Part shown: piece after piece, positions 1 to 6,470 of the stretch
Numbering within the stretch: position 1 is the first letter of the stretch
Layout of the letters: every line of letters begins with the position of its first letter
NCBI GenBank assembly: GCA_025455245.1
Contig: JALOMX010000070.1
Span: 1-8,376, forward strand
From: Chitinophagaceae bacterium
GTDB taxonomy: Bacteria; Bacteroidota; Bacteroidia; Chitinophagales; Chitinophagaceae
DNA: 8,376 bases
Direction: 5' to 3'
Translations under genes and position numbers: made by a program
The notes under the pieces: generated by a model
What the model was told of the DNA's origin: nothing
What the model saw: only the letters and a program-made list of their open reading frames with translations
The model's database searches: none

Positions 1-621
1 ATCGCGGCTACCTGTCCTTTTAATGGCATTGAATACTTTTCCGGGGCCACCATTATATCCTGCAATCACCAACAGCCAGTCACCGCCGAGCTGATTGTAT
101 AAAATTTTCAGGTACTTGGCAGCGGCATGCGTGCTTCGGTAATAATCGGTTCGGTCATCACGATAACCATTTACCACGAGCCCCATTTGCCTTGCTGTTT
201 CCGGCATAAATTGCCATGGACCACGTGCACCGGCCCAACTTAATGCAGAGTTCTGAAGATTGCTTTCGATTACCGCAAGATATTTCAGTTCACCTGGCAG
301 GCCATAGCTTGTTAAAATGCTCTCCATCATTCTGAAATAGGGTTTTCCCCACTCTTTCATCGATTCCAGATGAGCCCTGTGCTTTGAAATGTATTCGTCA
401 ATGTAAGGTACAGCCTTTGGATTGATCTGTAATTCGTAAGGTTCTGCAGGATTGTAAACATCGCTTGTAAAAAGGTTGCGAAATCCCCGGGCATCCGTTT
501 CGTTTTTTGATGCGGTTGAATCTTTTTTTCCTTCTTTTCCTTTGGGTTCGTTATCAGTATCAATACCAAAGGCAAATGAAGAACACGCTCCCAGAAACAA
601 CAACAAAATCCATTTTTTCAT
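1..621 (-). CDS. MltD-like lytic murein transglycosylase (GH23), 3' end cut by window edge
   Basis: Periplasmic or membrane-attached enzyme expected to cleave the MurNAc-GlcNAc bond of peptidoglycan, forming 1,6-anhydromuropeptides. I translated 207 codons from the ATG at 619-621 to the left edge with no stop. Residues 1-19 look like a signal peptide (MKKWILLLFLGAC, then SSFAFG). LGAC at 10-13 fits a lipobox, but cleavage after AFG is also possible, so lipid attachment is uncertain. A charged, low-complexity linker (about 22-45) follows. The GH23 domain starts near residue 85. It shows AVIES with the catalytic Glu at 119, then GARGPWQFMPETAR (131-144) and AGYNGGPGKV (187-196), the usual order for the family. 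Any LysM repeats would lie beyond the edge. The gene is 57 bases after gatA on the same strand, probably in the same transcript. A rare SD-like AGGAGG sits 9 bases before the ATG and supports this start. Family is certain; MltD-type subfamily is likely. Confidence 0.9.
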   Translation of the reverse strand, partial: MKKWILLLFLGACSSFAFGIDTDNEPKGKEGKKDSTASKNETDARGFRNLFTSDVYNPAEPYELQINPKAVPYIDEYISKHRAHLESMKEWGKPYFRMMESILTSYGLPGELKYLAVIESNLQNSALSWAGARGPWQFMPETARQMGLVVNGYRDDRTDYYRSTHAAAKYLKILYNQLGGDWLLVIAGYNGGPGKVFNAIKRTGSRD

Positions 622-630
622 ACCTGTACG

Positions 631-656
631 CCTCCTGTCTGAAATGTCTTTTCAGA
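631..656 (-). promoter_or_regulatory. SD-like AGGAGG and upstream hairpin before the lytic transglycosylase start
   Basis: On the minus strand, AGGAGG (631-636) lies 9 bases before the ATG. Just upstream is a perfect 7-bp hairpin, TCTGAAA / TTTCAGA (638-644 with 650-656, 5-base loop). No T-tract follows, so it does not look like a terminator for gatA. It may shape translation initiation or mRNA processing between the two genes. The sequence elements are seen directly; the function is inferred. Confidence 0.45.
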
Positions 657-678
657 AAACGGTTTTTTACCCTTAAAA

Positions 679-2130
679 TTATATGTCAGGGTGTTGAAGG
701 ACACCTTGCATATATTTTCCAATCCGGTGCAAAGTTAATTCATCTCCGTGATTTACCATTACCTGCACCCCAAAGGGCAGGCCGTTTGAATGGCGAAAAC
801 CGGGAATAGCAAGTCCCGGAACACCCGTAAGATTGGCAAAAACCGTATAAATGTCGGCGAGATACATGCCAACCGGATCTCCTTTATGGCCACCAAGACT
901 GAAAGCGGTCGTGGGGCTTACCGGCATCACCAATGCATCGAAACCCTTGAAAACATTAAGCACCTGATCATACAACATTCGACGGACTTGTTGTGCTTTG
1001 GTAAAATAAGCATCATAGTAGCCCGAACTTAAAACAAAACTTCCCAACAGAATCCGCCTTTTTACTTCATTTCCAAAACCCTCGCTTCTGTTGAATTCAT
1101 AAAATTCTGTTAAATCTTCTGTTTTATGGGGAGTTCGATGTCCAAAACGAATTCCATCGTACCTCGAAAGGTTACTGCTAGCTTCCGCAGTGGTTAGTAC
1201 ATAATAGGTCGGGACAATATAATCCAACAGGTCAAAGTGTAATGACTCTACTACATGGCCTCTGTTTCGCAAAACTGAAAAGAAGGATTCAAGGGTATTC
1301 TTTATTTCCGGATCGAGGCCGGGCAAATGGAGGGTAGCATCGAAATAGGCAAACCGATATTTTTTTTCGGGCTCAATATCATTTCCGGAAAAAGGTATTA
1401 CCGGCCAGGGAAGCGAGGTGGCATCGAGGGGATCCTCTCCCGCAATATTGTCATAAACAAGTGCAACATCTTCAACTGTACGCCCAAATATCCCGATACA
1501 ATCAAATGAACTTCCATAGGCAATAAGACCATATCGGCTAATGCGTCCGTATGTTGGTTTCAGACCAACTACTCCGCAAAAGTCGGCAGGTTGCCGTACA
1601 CTGCCTCCGGTATCGCTGCCGAGGCTTACCATGCACAATCCGGCCTGAACCGCAACAGCCGAACCGCCAGAACTGCCCCCCGGAACTTTTGTATTGTCGG
1701 CAGCATTTAAAGTTGGACCCCATGCGGAATTTTCATTACTGCTTCCCATGGCAAATTCATCGCAGTTGGTAACCCCAATGATAATGGCTCCTGCATCAAT
1801 GAGCCTTTGAACAGCCGTGGCAGTGTACAAAGACCTGAAACCTTTCAGCATGTTGGATGATGCCGTAACCTCGTGACCCTTATAGCATAATACATCTTTG
1901 ATGGTAACAATCACCCCATGTAAGGGTCTGAGTTGCTCACCTGATTGAAGGGATGCATCAAGGTCCTCTGCCTGCTTTCTTGCTTCTGCGTCAAAAACGG
2001 CAATAACCGCATTAAGGTGTTTATTTTTTTCAATTTCGTTAAGATAATAATCAACAACGTCTATGCAGGAAACCATACCATTGCGAAGTGCATTTTGGTA
2101 TTCTGCTATGCTTGTAAATTGAAAAGTCAT
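679..2130 (-). CDS. gatA: Asp-tRNA(Asn)/Glu-tRNA(Gln) amidotransferase subunit A
   Basis: Cytoplasmic amidase subunit of GatCAB. It releases ammonia from glutamine to convert Glu-tRNA(Gln) and/or Asp-tRNA(Asn) to the amidated forms used in translation. The 483 residues match the usual GatA length. The amidase-signature triad is visible: Lys78 in VTIKDV, cis-Ser153 in GGSSGGSA and nucleophile Ser177 in GSDTGGSVRQPA. The GatA-specific motifs EVKRRILLGSFVLSSGYYDAY (355-375) and MYLADIYTV (422-430) are present; in other GatAs an Arg and an Asp in these contact the glutamine substrate. The ATG at 2128-2130 gives the expected N-terminus. The usual YASSLDQIGP stretch reads YGSSFDCIGIF here. gatB and gatC are not in the window. 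It lies between tatA and the lytic transglycosylase on the same strand. No TAnnTTTG promoter was found in the 310 bases upstream, so it probably depends on transcription through tatA. Confidence 0.97.
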   Translation of the reverse strand: MTFQFTSIAEYQNALRNGMVSCIDVVDYYLNEIEKNKHLNAVIAVFDAEARKQAEDLDASLQSGEQLRPLHGVIVTIKDVLCYKGHEVTASSNMLKGFRSLYTATAVQRLIDAGAIIIGVTNCDEFAMGSSNENSAWGPTLNAADNTKVPGGSSGGSAVAVQAGLCMVSLGSDTGGSVRQPADFCGVVGLKPTYGRISRYGLIAYGSSFDCIGIFGRTVEDVALVYDNIAGEDPLDATSLPWPVIPFSGNDIEPEKKYRFAYFDATLHLPGLDPEIKNTLESFFSVLRNRGHVVESLHFDLLDYIVPTYYVLTTAEASSNLSRYDGIRFGHRTPHKTEDLTEFYEFNRSEGFGNEVKRRILLGSFVLSSGYYDAYFTKAQQVRRMLYDQVLNVFKGFDALVMPVSPTTAFSLGGHKGDPVGMYLADIYTVFANLTGVPGLAIPGFRHSNGLPFGVQVMVNHGDELTLHRIGKYMQGVLQHPDI

Positions 2131-2145
2131 GGGCCTTTTGCTTAT

Positions 2146-2189
2146 AAAAAAAGGCAGTAACAGTGCAAATCCGGCGCTGCTTCTGCCTT
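2146..2189 (-). terminator. intrinsic terminator or attenuator between tatA and gatA
   Basis: Read on the minus strand, AAGGCAG (2183-2189) pairs perfectly with CTGCCTT (2151-2157). The stem extends inward past an A-A mismatch through AGCAG/CTGTT (one G-U pair), then past a C-A mismatch to GC/GC, closing a 7-base loop. A run of seven T (complement of 2146-2152) ends the 3' side, as in Rho-independent terminators. It begins 31 bases after the tatA stop and ends 15 bases before the gatA ATG, which leaves no room for a separate gatA promoter after it. It may therefore reduce rather than abolish gatA expression. Structure read by eye, folding energy not computed. Confidence 0.65.
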
Positions 2190-2220
2190 GAAAAAAATTG
2201 AAATGGCTTTTTGGGAAGCT

Positions 2221-2436
2221 TTATTCCTTGGTATAACTACCTTCAGCTTTGTCATTCATGCCGGCCTCAATTTCCTTCTTCACATTGTCTTTGGCATCCT
2301 TGAACTCGCGGATACCACGTCCCAAACCACGCATGAATTCGGGTATTTTACGGCCTCCGAAAAGAATAAGCACTGCAAGAACGATCAGAATCCACTCGGA
2401 GCCGCCGGGAAAAGCGAGTAAAAATTGTTGTAACAT
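2221..2436 (-). CDS. tatA: Sec-independent (twin-arginine) translocase subunit TatA/E family
   Basis: Small inner-membrane protein expected to oligomerise with TatC to export folded proteins with twin-arginine signal peptides. At 71 residues it is normal length. The layout is typical. A short N-terminus has a polar Glu14 just before the single membrane helix (about 15-28, WILIVLAVLILFGG). Then come the conserved FG hinge (Phe26-Gly27) with RKIPEF, an amphipathic helix (about 34-50, RGLGRGIREFKDAKDNV) and a charged tail. The ATG at 2434-2436 is preceded by a TACCTTTG promoter, giving a leader of only about 13-15 bases. No tatB or tatC is in the window. gatA follows 90 bases downstream across a terminator-like hairpin. 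TatA cannot be separated from TatB/E by length alone, but the FGGRK hinge and short tail favour TatA. Confidence 0.93.
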   Translation of the reverse strand: MLQQFLLAFPGGSEWILIVLAVLILFGGRKIPEFMRGLGRGIREFKDAKDNVKKEIEAGMNDKAEGSYTKE

Positions 2437-2455
2437 ATAGATCGTGTTAAGTTGG

Positions 2456-2463
2456 CAAAGGTA
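2456..2463 (-). promoter_or_regulatory. tatA promoter, -7 box TACCTTTG
   Basis: The minus strand carries TACCTTTG, an exact match to the Bacteroidota housekeeping -7 consensus TAnnTTTG, 19 bases before the tatA ATG. Initiation is expected about 5-7 bases further on, giving a very short leader. The -33 box is weak: TTCG at 18-bp spacing is the nearest candidate. It lies between the rplS terminator and tatA, so it separates tatA transcription from rplS. Confidence 0.65.
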
Positions 2464-2598
2464 GGGAATAGTGATTTGACACGAATGAATTCCGTAAAAG
2501 GAAATAAAAATTCAGTTACTGTCTGGATAGAAATCTGCTCTACTGAAAAAATTCAATTACGATGGTGGTGCTTTAGGGATATTCTTTCAACGTGTTCA

Positions 2599-2636
2599 AA
2601 ACAAAAACAGGAAGCCTTTGATTGACTTCCTGTTTT
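2599..2636 (-). terminator. Rho-independent terminator of rplS
   Basis: On the minus strand, AAAACAGGAAG (2626-2636) pairs perfectly over 11 bp with CTTCCTGTTTT (2604-2614) around an 11-base loop, followed by TGTTTTG. It begins 18 bases after the rplS stop. The rest of the 217-base gap between rplS and tatA holds only the tatA promoter; I see no small gene in it. Confidence 0.85.
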
Positions 2637-2654
2637 AATATAGATTTTGATCTC

Positions 2655-3017
2655 TTATTTTACACTTACACGCTTTTCCTTGATACGGGCACTCTTACCG
2701 CTGAGGTCGCGCAGATAGAACAGCTTAGAACGACGTACTTTACCAACCTTGTGGAGAATGATGCTGTCGATATGAGGACTTGTCAGCGGGAAAGTTCTTT
2801 CAACACCTACACCGTCACTGATTTTTCTAACGGTAAAAGATGCTGTTGTACCTGTGCCCTGACGCTTGATAACATCTCCCTTGAAGCTTTGGATACGTGT
2901 TTTAGCACCTTCCACAACTTTATAGTTAACGGTAATATTATCACCTGCTTTGAAAGCGGGGTATTCCTTTTTTTCGGAGAGTTGTTCCTGAACGTATTTT
3001 ACAGCCTGCTGACTCAT
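2655..3017 (-). CDS. rplS: 50S ribosomal protein L19
   Basis: Large-subunit ribosomal protein located near the 30S-50S interface. The 120 residues match the bacterial L19 length. Family landmarks appear in order: [14 protein letters not shown] (25-38), the basic [10 protein letters not shown], then [47 protein letters not shown] and a short basic end. The ATG at 3015-3017 is preceded by an excellent Bacteroidota promoter and no SD sequence. It has its own promoter and terminator and so looks monocistronic, although no terminator was seen between the upstream DUF3127 gene and it. The common neighbours in other phyla (trmD, rimM, rpsP) are absent here. Confidence 0.98.
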   Translation of the reverse strand: MSQQAVKYVQEQLSEKKEYPAFKAGDNITVNYKVVEGAKTRIQSFKGDVIKRQGTGTTASFTVRKISDGVGVERTFPLTSPHIDSIILHKVGKVRRSKLFYLRDLSGKSARIKEKRVSVK

Positions 3018-3037
3018 GACTCAAATTTTTGGGACGG

Positions 3038-3068
3038 CAAAGGTAAGGGGGTTGCTTTTAAATGCAAA
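3038..3068 (-). promoter_or_regulatory. rplS promoter, TTTG - 19 bp - TACCTTTG
   Basis: On the minus strand the -33 box TTTG (3065-3068) is separated by exactly 19 bp from TACCTTTG (3038-3045). Both match the Bacteroidota primary sigma factor consensus. The -7 box ends 20 bases before the rplS ATG, so the leader is only about 15 bases and leaves little room for a structured autoregulatory element. This is the best-formed promoter in the window. Confidence 0.85.
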
Positions 3069-3223
3069 ATATTTTTGAGGGATTATTGAAAAGCCCGGTT
3101 TTAATATTTGTCCGGCAGTTTTTCTCCTGAAAACAATTTTGGTAAAGAATTGATTCAAATGGAATACGAATCTGCCCTTTCCCGCACAACCATCATATAT
3201 CAAGTGGATATTTTCCCGTCAAA

Positions 3224-3583
3224 TCAAAATGGTAAATCATCTGCAGGCATGGTATCTACACCTTCATATGAAGGAGGAGGGGGCATATGAACATCCTGCT
3301 GATTGCTGCCGCCGGTAGAGGCGCCTGCAACTACTTTCCATGCCTTGACATCTGTATACCACTTGCCATTGTATTCGCGGCTTTCCACGTCAATTCCTAC
3401 CGTTACCTGTGTACCGGGCTTGAATGAGGAAAGATTAATTTTATCTCCCCATACTGAAATCAAAACCTTTTTGGGGTATTGTCCGGGTGTTTCAAGCAAA
3501 AACTCCTGTTTTTTCCATGTGCCATTTCGTCCCTGCCCTGTAATGGGTTCAAAAATCTGGTGAAGGGTGCCGGTAATTTCCAT
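3224..3583 (-). CDS. DUF3127 family OB-fold protein with SSB-like acidic C-terminal tail
   Basis: The sequence matches the Bacteroidota family DUF3127, which has no established function. Residues 1-85 form the conserved domain: MEITGTLHQIFEPITGQG, then GTWKKQEFLLETPGQYPKK, a VWGDKI motif, a stretch ending VTVGIDVESREYNGKWYTDVKAWKV. It reads like a small beta-barrel of the OB type. A flexible Gly/Ser/Gln/Pro-rich linker (about 88-112) follows, and the protein ends PADDLPF. This has the same form as the C-terminal tip of single-strand DNA-binding proteins, whose acidic residues and final Pro-Phe recruit repair and replication enzymes. The whole design (OB domain, disordered linker, acidic tip) resembles SSB, so a DNA-maintenance role is plausible but unproven. 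The gene is transcribed divergently from ppc, and rplS follows 206 bases downstream. Family call is firm; function is inference. Confidence 0.85.
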   Translation of the reverse strand: MEITGTLHQIFEPITGQGRNGTWKKQEFLLETPGQYPKKVLISVWGDKINLSSFKPGTQVTVGIDVESREYNGKWYTDVKAWKVVAGASTGGSNQQDVHMPPPPSYEGVDTMPADDLPF

Positions 3584-3610
3584 ATTGTACTATTTTAAAT
3601 GATGAAGCGG

Positions 3611-3618
3611 TAAAGGTA
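3611..3618 (-). promoter_or_regulatory. putative promoter of the DUF3127 gene, -7 box TACCTTTA
   Basis: The minus strand reads TACCTTTA, which agrees with TAnnTTTG at all fixed positions except the last, 27 bases before the ATG. A weak -33 candidate TATG lies 20 bp upstream. Together with the ppc promoter it makes the 120-base gap at 3584-3703 a divergent control region. No clear operator was seen. Confidence 0.45.
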
Positions 3619-3673
3619 ATTGCAGTCATTTGAACCTGCATAATTTTTAACCCCTCATTTTTTCTGAACCTCA

Positions 3674-3681
3674 TATTTTTG
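3674..3681 (+). promoter_or_regulatory. putative ppc promoter, -7 box TATTTTTG
   Basis: TATTTTTG matches TAnnTTTG exactly and ends 22 bases before the ppc ATG. No good -33 TTTG is present at 19-21 bp. The region is T-rich, so a chance match is possible. The ATG has no SD sequence, as is usual in this phylum. Confidence 0.45.
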
Positions 3682-3703
3682 AAGCAATAACACTCTTTAA
3701 CTA

Positions 3704-6412
3704 ATGGAAAATACAATTGCCCTTCAGGGCTATGAGAAAATCGGAAGCGATCTGCAATACATAATGTTTTGTTTCCGTGAAATGCTGGAAGAATTAGGTG
3801 AATCCGACCTTGCAGATATTTTACCCTGGGTTAACAAAGATTCTGATAAGCCGCTTTCAACCATTCCCGCGCAGAAGCTGATTCAGGCGTATAGCATGAG
3901 TTTTCAGTTGCTGAATATGGTGGAAGAAAACGCAGCGGCTCAGTTCAGGCGAAGGTTGGAGGACACCGGAGGCCCTCAGACCATAAGGGGTAGCTGGGGA
4001 GAAACATTTGAAAAATGGTTAAAGGCAGGATTTACAAAGGAAGAAATAGCAACTTCCATAGCTTCTGTAAAAGTAAGGCCTGTACTTACGGCACATCCAA
4101 CCGAAGCAAAGCGCGTAACGGTTCTCACTTTGCACAGAAGACTATATCTGTTAATGGTAAAAAATGAGAATGTTACTTATAATAAAGCAGAGCGCAGAGC
4201 AATACGCAGCAGTATAAAAGCCTTGCTTGAACAATGGTGGCGAACCGGAGAGATATATCTTGAAAAGCCGGATATAGCTTCTGAACGTGCCAATGTAATT
4301 CACTATTTTTCAAAAGTGTTTCCGGAGGCCTTGAGGCAAAGTGACTGGAGGCTTCAGGATACCATTGCTTCCTTCGGATTGACACAGTATTTTCCCAATC
4401 CCGCTCAACAGTTTCCATTGCTGGAATTTGGAAGCTGGGTTGGGGGAGACCGTGATGGGCATCCTTTTGTAACAGCCGGCATCACCCATGAGACTTTGAT
4501 GCTGCATCGAAAAAATGCACTTGATCTAATCAAAGAACAATTGATTCAGCTGGCCATTGGGCTAAGTTTTTCGGCGTATACTAATCAGGTACCCGAAAAA
4601 TTGCAGAAGGCAATTGAAACGCAGGCTGAAAAACTAGGGAGCAAAGGACATTTTGCTATTAAAAGAAATGAAGGTGAACCATGGAGGCAGTTTGTGAACA
4701 TCATGATTGCCAAAATGGATAACACACTTTCAGAAGATTTTTTTGCAGAAGGTACTTATTATCCTTCACCCGTTTTTCTCATCTCGGATCTGGAGATCAT
4801 CAGAGAATCTTTATTGGAAATAGGAGCAGCAGGCGTAGCAAATGACCTTGTGTTGCCCGCAGAAAGGATGGTACAATGCTTTGGTTTTCATCTTGCAAAG
4901 CTTGATATTCGGCAAAACAGCGCCTTTCATGACAAGGCAATGGGCCAAATACTGGAGGCGGCAGGTTTTCAAGACATTGATTTTGCCGGTTGGGACGAAG
5001 AAAAAAGGATTTCATTTCTGAATGAAGAACTGAAACTTTCCCGGCCGTTTTTGCCGCCCGGTGTATTGCCCGGAAATGAAGCCAATGCTGTGCTTGAGTG
5101 CTACAGGGTATTGCGTCAATATGTGGATCGTTATGGATATGACGGAATTGGTTCATTGATTGTAAGTATGACCCGAAGCCTCAGTGATCTTCTTGTGGTT
5201 TACATCTGGTTGCGTGAGGTTGGATTGTTACAGGCTCCTTGGCCGGTGGTTCCATTGTTTGAAACTATTCAGGATCTGCATGCAGGAACACAAATTTTAG
5301 ATTCATTTCTTGCCCATTCCGTAACCCGGGCAAGATTGCAAAAAAATCCGGTTCAGGAGGTAATGCTGGGTTATAGCGACAGTAATAAGGATGGCGGTAT
5401 CCTGGCAAGCAGGTGGGCCATTTACAGGGCAGAAGAGGGGCTGACCGCTATCGGAAAAAAGCACGGAATCATACTGCGATTTTTTCATGGTACCGGCGGA
5501 ACGATCAGCCGGGGCGGAGGAAAGATGCACCGCTTCATGGATAGTATGCCTGAGGGAAGTGTGAGCGGCCAAATGAAAATAACCGTTCAGGGAGAAAGTA
5601 TAGCACAGCAATATGCAAATAAGTTGACTGCAACTTACAACTTTGAAATGTTGCTTGCAGGTGTTGCAAGGCAAACCCTTTTAGGGAAAAGGGATGGCAT
5701 TGCAGGCTTTTTACCCGAAGATATCATGTCGGATCTGGCAAAAAAATCCTTCAGGGCTTACCGCAGATTGGTGGAGCATCCGGGTTTTATCGCTTTTTAC
5801 AGCACGGCAACCCCAATTGATGTTTTGGAAAACAGTAAGATTGGTTCGAGGCCTGCGAGGAGAACCGGGAAGAGGTCGCTTGAAGACCTGCGCGCCATTC
5901 CATGGGTATTTAGCTGGAGTCAGGCCCGGTTTAATCTTACCGGATGGTTTGGATTTGGTACTGCATTGAAGGAACTGCGGGCCGATAATGAAGCCGGCTG
6001 GAAGAAGCTGAAGGATGCAGTGGAGACCTGGCCCTTTTTAAAATATACATTGATCCAGGTAGAAACAAACCTGTTGAATGCCGATACCAAATGGATGCAG
6101 GCATTTGCCAACCTTGTTCCTGATGCCGGGGTACGTGATGAAGTATTTAGCATGATGATGGAAGATTACGGGGAAGGTTTGACGCAAATCGCCGGCCTGT
6201 TGGGCAGTCAGGCCGAAGAACGTCGTACCACACAAATTGAAAATGCCAAGTTGCGTGGTGAGGCATTGGGTAAGCTTCATGAGCTTCAGATTAAATTCAT
6301 TTCTGAGTGGCGTTCGGTAAAAGATACCGATGAACAGAAATCGAATGAATTGCTGCAAAAATTACTGCTCCTTGTAAATGCGATTGCCGGTGGACTAAGG
6401 CATACCGGATAG
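3704..6412 (+). CDS. ppc: phosphoenolpyruvate carboxylase, divergent type
   Basis: Cytoplasmic anaplerotic enzyme: PEP plus bicarbonate gives oxaloacetate plus phosphate. The 902 residues are close to the 883 of the E. coli enzyme. Visible signatures are VRPVLTAHPTEAKR (124-137, His131), LDIRQNS (Arg403), PLFETIQDL (metal-binding Glu520), VMLGYSDSNKDGG (Asp559 and Lys562), FFHGTGGTISRGGG (593-606, His595 and Arg603), IGSRPARR (Arg716), LRAIPW (Arg730) and the C-terminal GGLRHTG. Spacing between these matches E. coli residue for residue in the core. Two deviations stand out. The normal FHGRGG loop reads FHGTGG, with Thr597 for Arg. Residues used for aspartate inhibition in E. coli are changed: Asn792 replaces Lys in FAKAD, and His900 replaces Asn in RNTG. 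The gene has its own promoter region and a terminator just downstream, so it is probably monocistronic. The family is certain; normal catalytic rate and regulation are not assured. Confidence 0.96.
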   Translation: MENTIALQGYEKIGSDLQYIMFCFREMLEELGESDLADILPWVNKDSDKPLSTIPAQKLIQAYSMSFQLLNMVEENAAAQFRRRLEDTGGPQTIRGSWGETFEKWLKAGFTKEEIATSIASVKVRPVLTAHPTEAKRVTVLTLHRRLYLLMVKNENVTYNKAERRAIRSSIKALLEQWWRTGEIYLEKPDIASERANVIHYFSKVFPEALRQSDWRLQDTIASFGLTQYFPNPAQQFPLLEFGSWVGGDRDGHPFVTAGITHETLMLHRKNALDLIKEQLIQLAIGLSFSAYTNQVPEKLQKAIETQAEKLGSKGHFAIKRNEGEPWRQFVNIMIAKMDNTLSEDFFAEGTYYPSPVFLISDLEIIRESLLEIGAAGVANDLVLPAERMVQCFGFHLAKLDIRQNSAFHDKAMGQILEAAGFQDIDFAGWDEEKRISFLNEELKLSRPFLPPGVLPGNEANAVLECYRVLRQYVDRYGYDGIGSLIVSMTRSLSDLLVVYIWLREVGLLQAPWPVVPLFETIQDLHAGTQILDSFLAHSVTRARLQKNPVQEVMLGYSDSNKDGGILASRWAIYRAEEGLTAIGKKHGIILRFFHGTGGTISRGGGKMHRFMDSMPEGSVSGQMKITVQGESIAQQYANKLTATYNFEMLLAGVARQTLLGKRDGIAGFLPEDIMSDLAKKSFRAYRRLVEHPGFIAFYSTATPIDVLENSKIGSRPARRTGKRSLEDLRAIPWVFSWSQARFNLTGWFGFGTALKELRADNEAGWKKLKDAVETWPFLKYTLIQVETNLLNADTKWMQAFANLVPDAGVRDEVFSMMMEDYGEGLTQIAGLLGSQAEERRTTQIENAKLRGEALGKLHELQIKFISEWRSVKDTDEQKSNELLQKLLLLVNAIAGGLRHTG

Positions 6413-6436
6413 CCGTTTCCCGGATCATATTTTTTT

Positions 6437-6467
6437 GAAAAAGGTTGGTTGTTTTCCAGCCTTTTTT
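6437..6467. terminator. bidirectional terminator between convergent ppc and GH2 gene
   Basis: AAAAAGGTTGG (6438-6448) pairs with CCAGCCTTTTT (6456-6466) over 11 bp, including one G-U, around the 7-base loop TTGTTTT. A T-run follows on the plus strand (6462-6467) and on the minus strand (complement of 6438-6442). It lies 25 bases after the ppc stop and 4 bases beyond the GH2 stop. It can serve both genes. Confidence 0.85.
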
Positions 6468-6470
6468 CAT

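Noticed and set aside
638..656. Hairpin downstream of gatA as a transcription terminator
   Set aside because: No T-run follows it on either strand; a role in the spacer is more likely than termination.
2622..3089. 155-codon open frame on the plus strand
   Set aside because: It runs antisense across almost all of rplS, whose identity as L19 is certain.
3134..3152. Inverted repeat CAATT / AATTG as terminator of the DUF3127 gene
   Set aside because: Only a 5-bp AT-rich stem with no T-run in the right place; likely chance.
3021..3203. 60-codon open frame on the minus strand between DUF3127 and rplS
   Set aside because: It overlaps both boxes of the rplS promoter, has no recognisable family features and no promoter of its own.
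5303..5674. 123-codon minus-strand open frame within ppc
   Set aside because: Antisense shadow of strongly conserved PEPC sequence, with no promoter or family signature.
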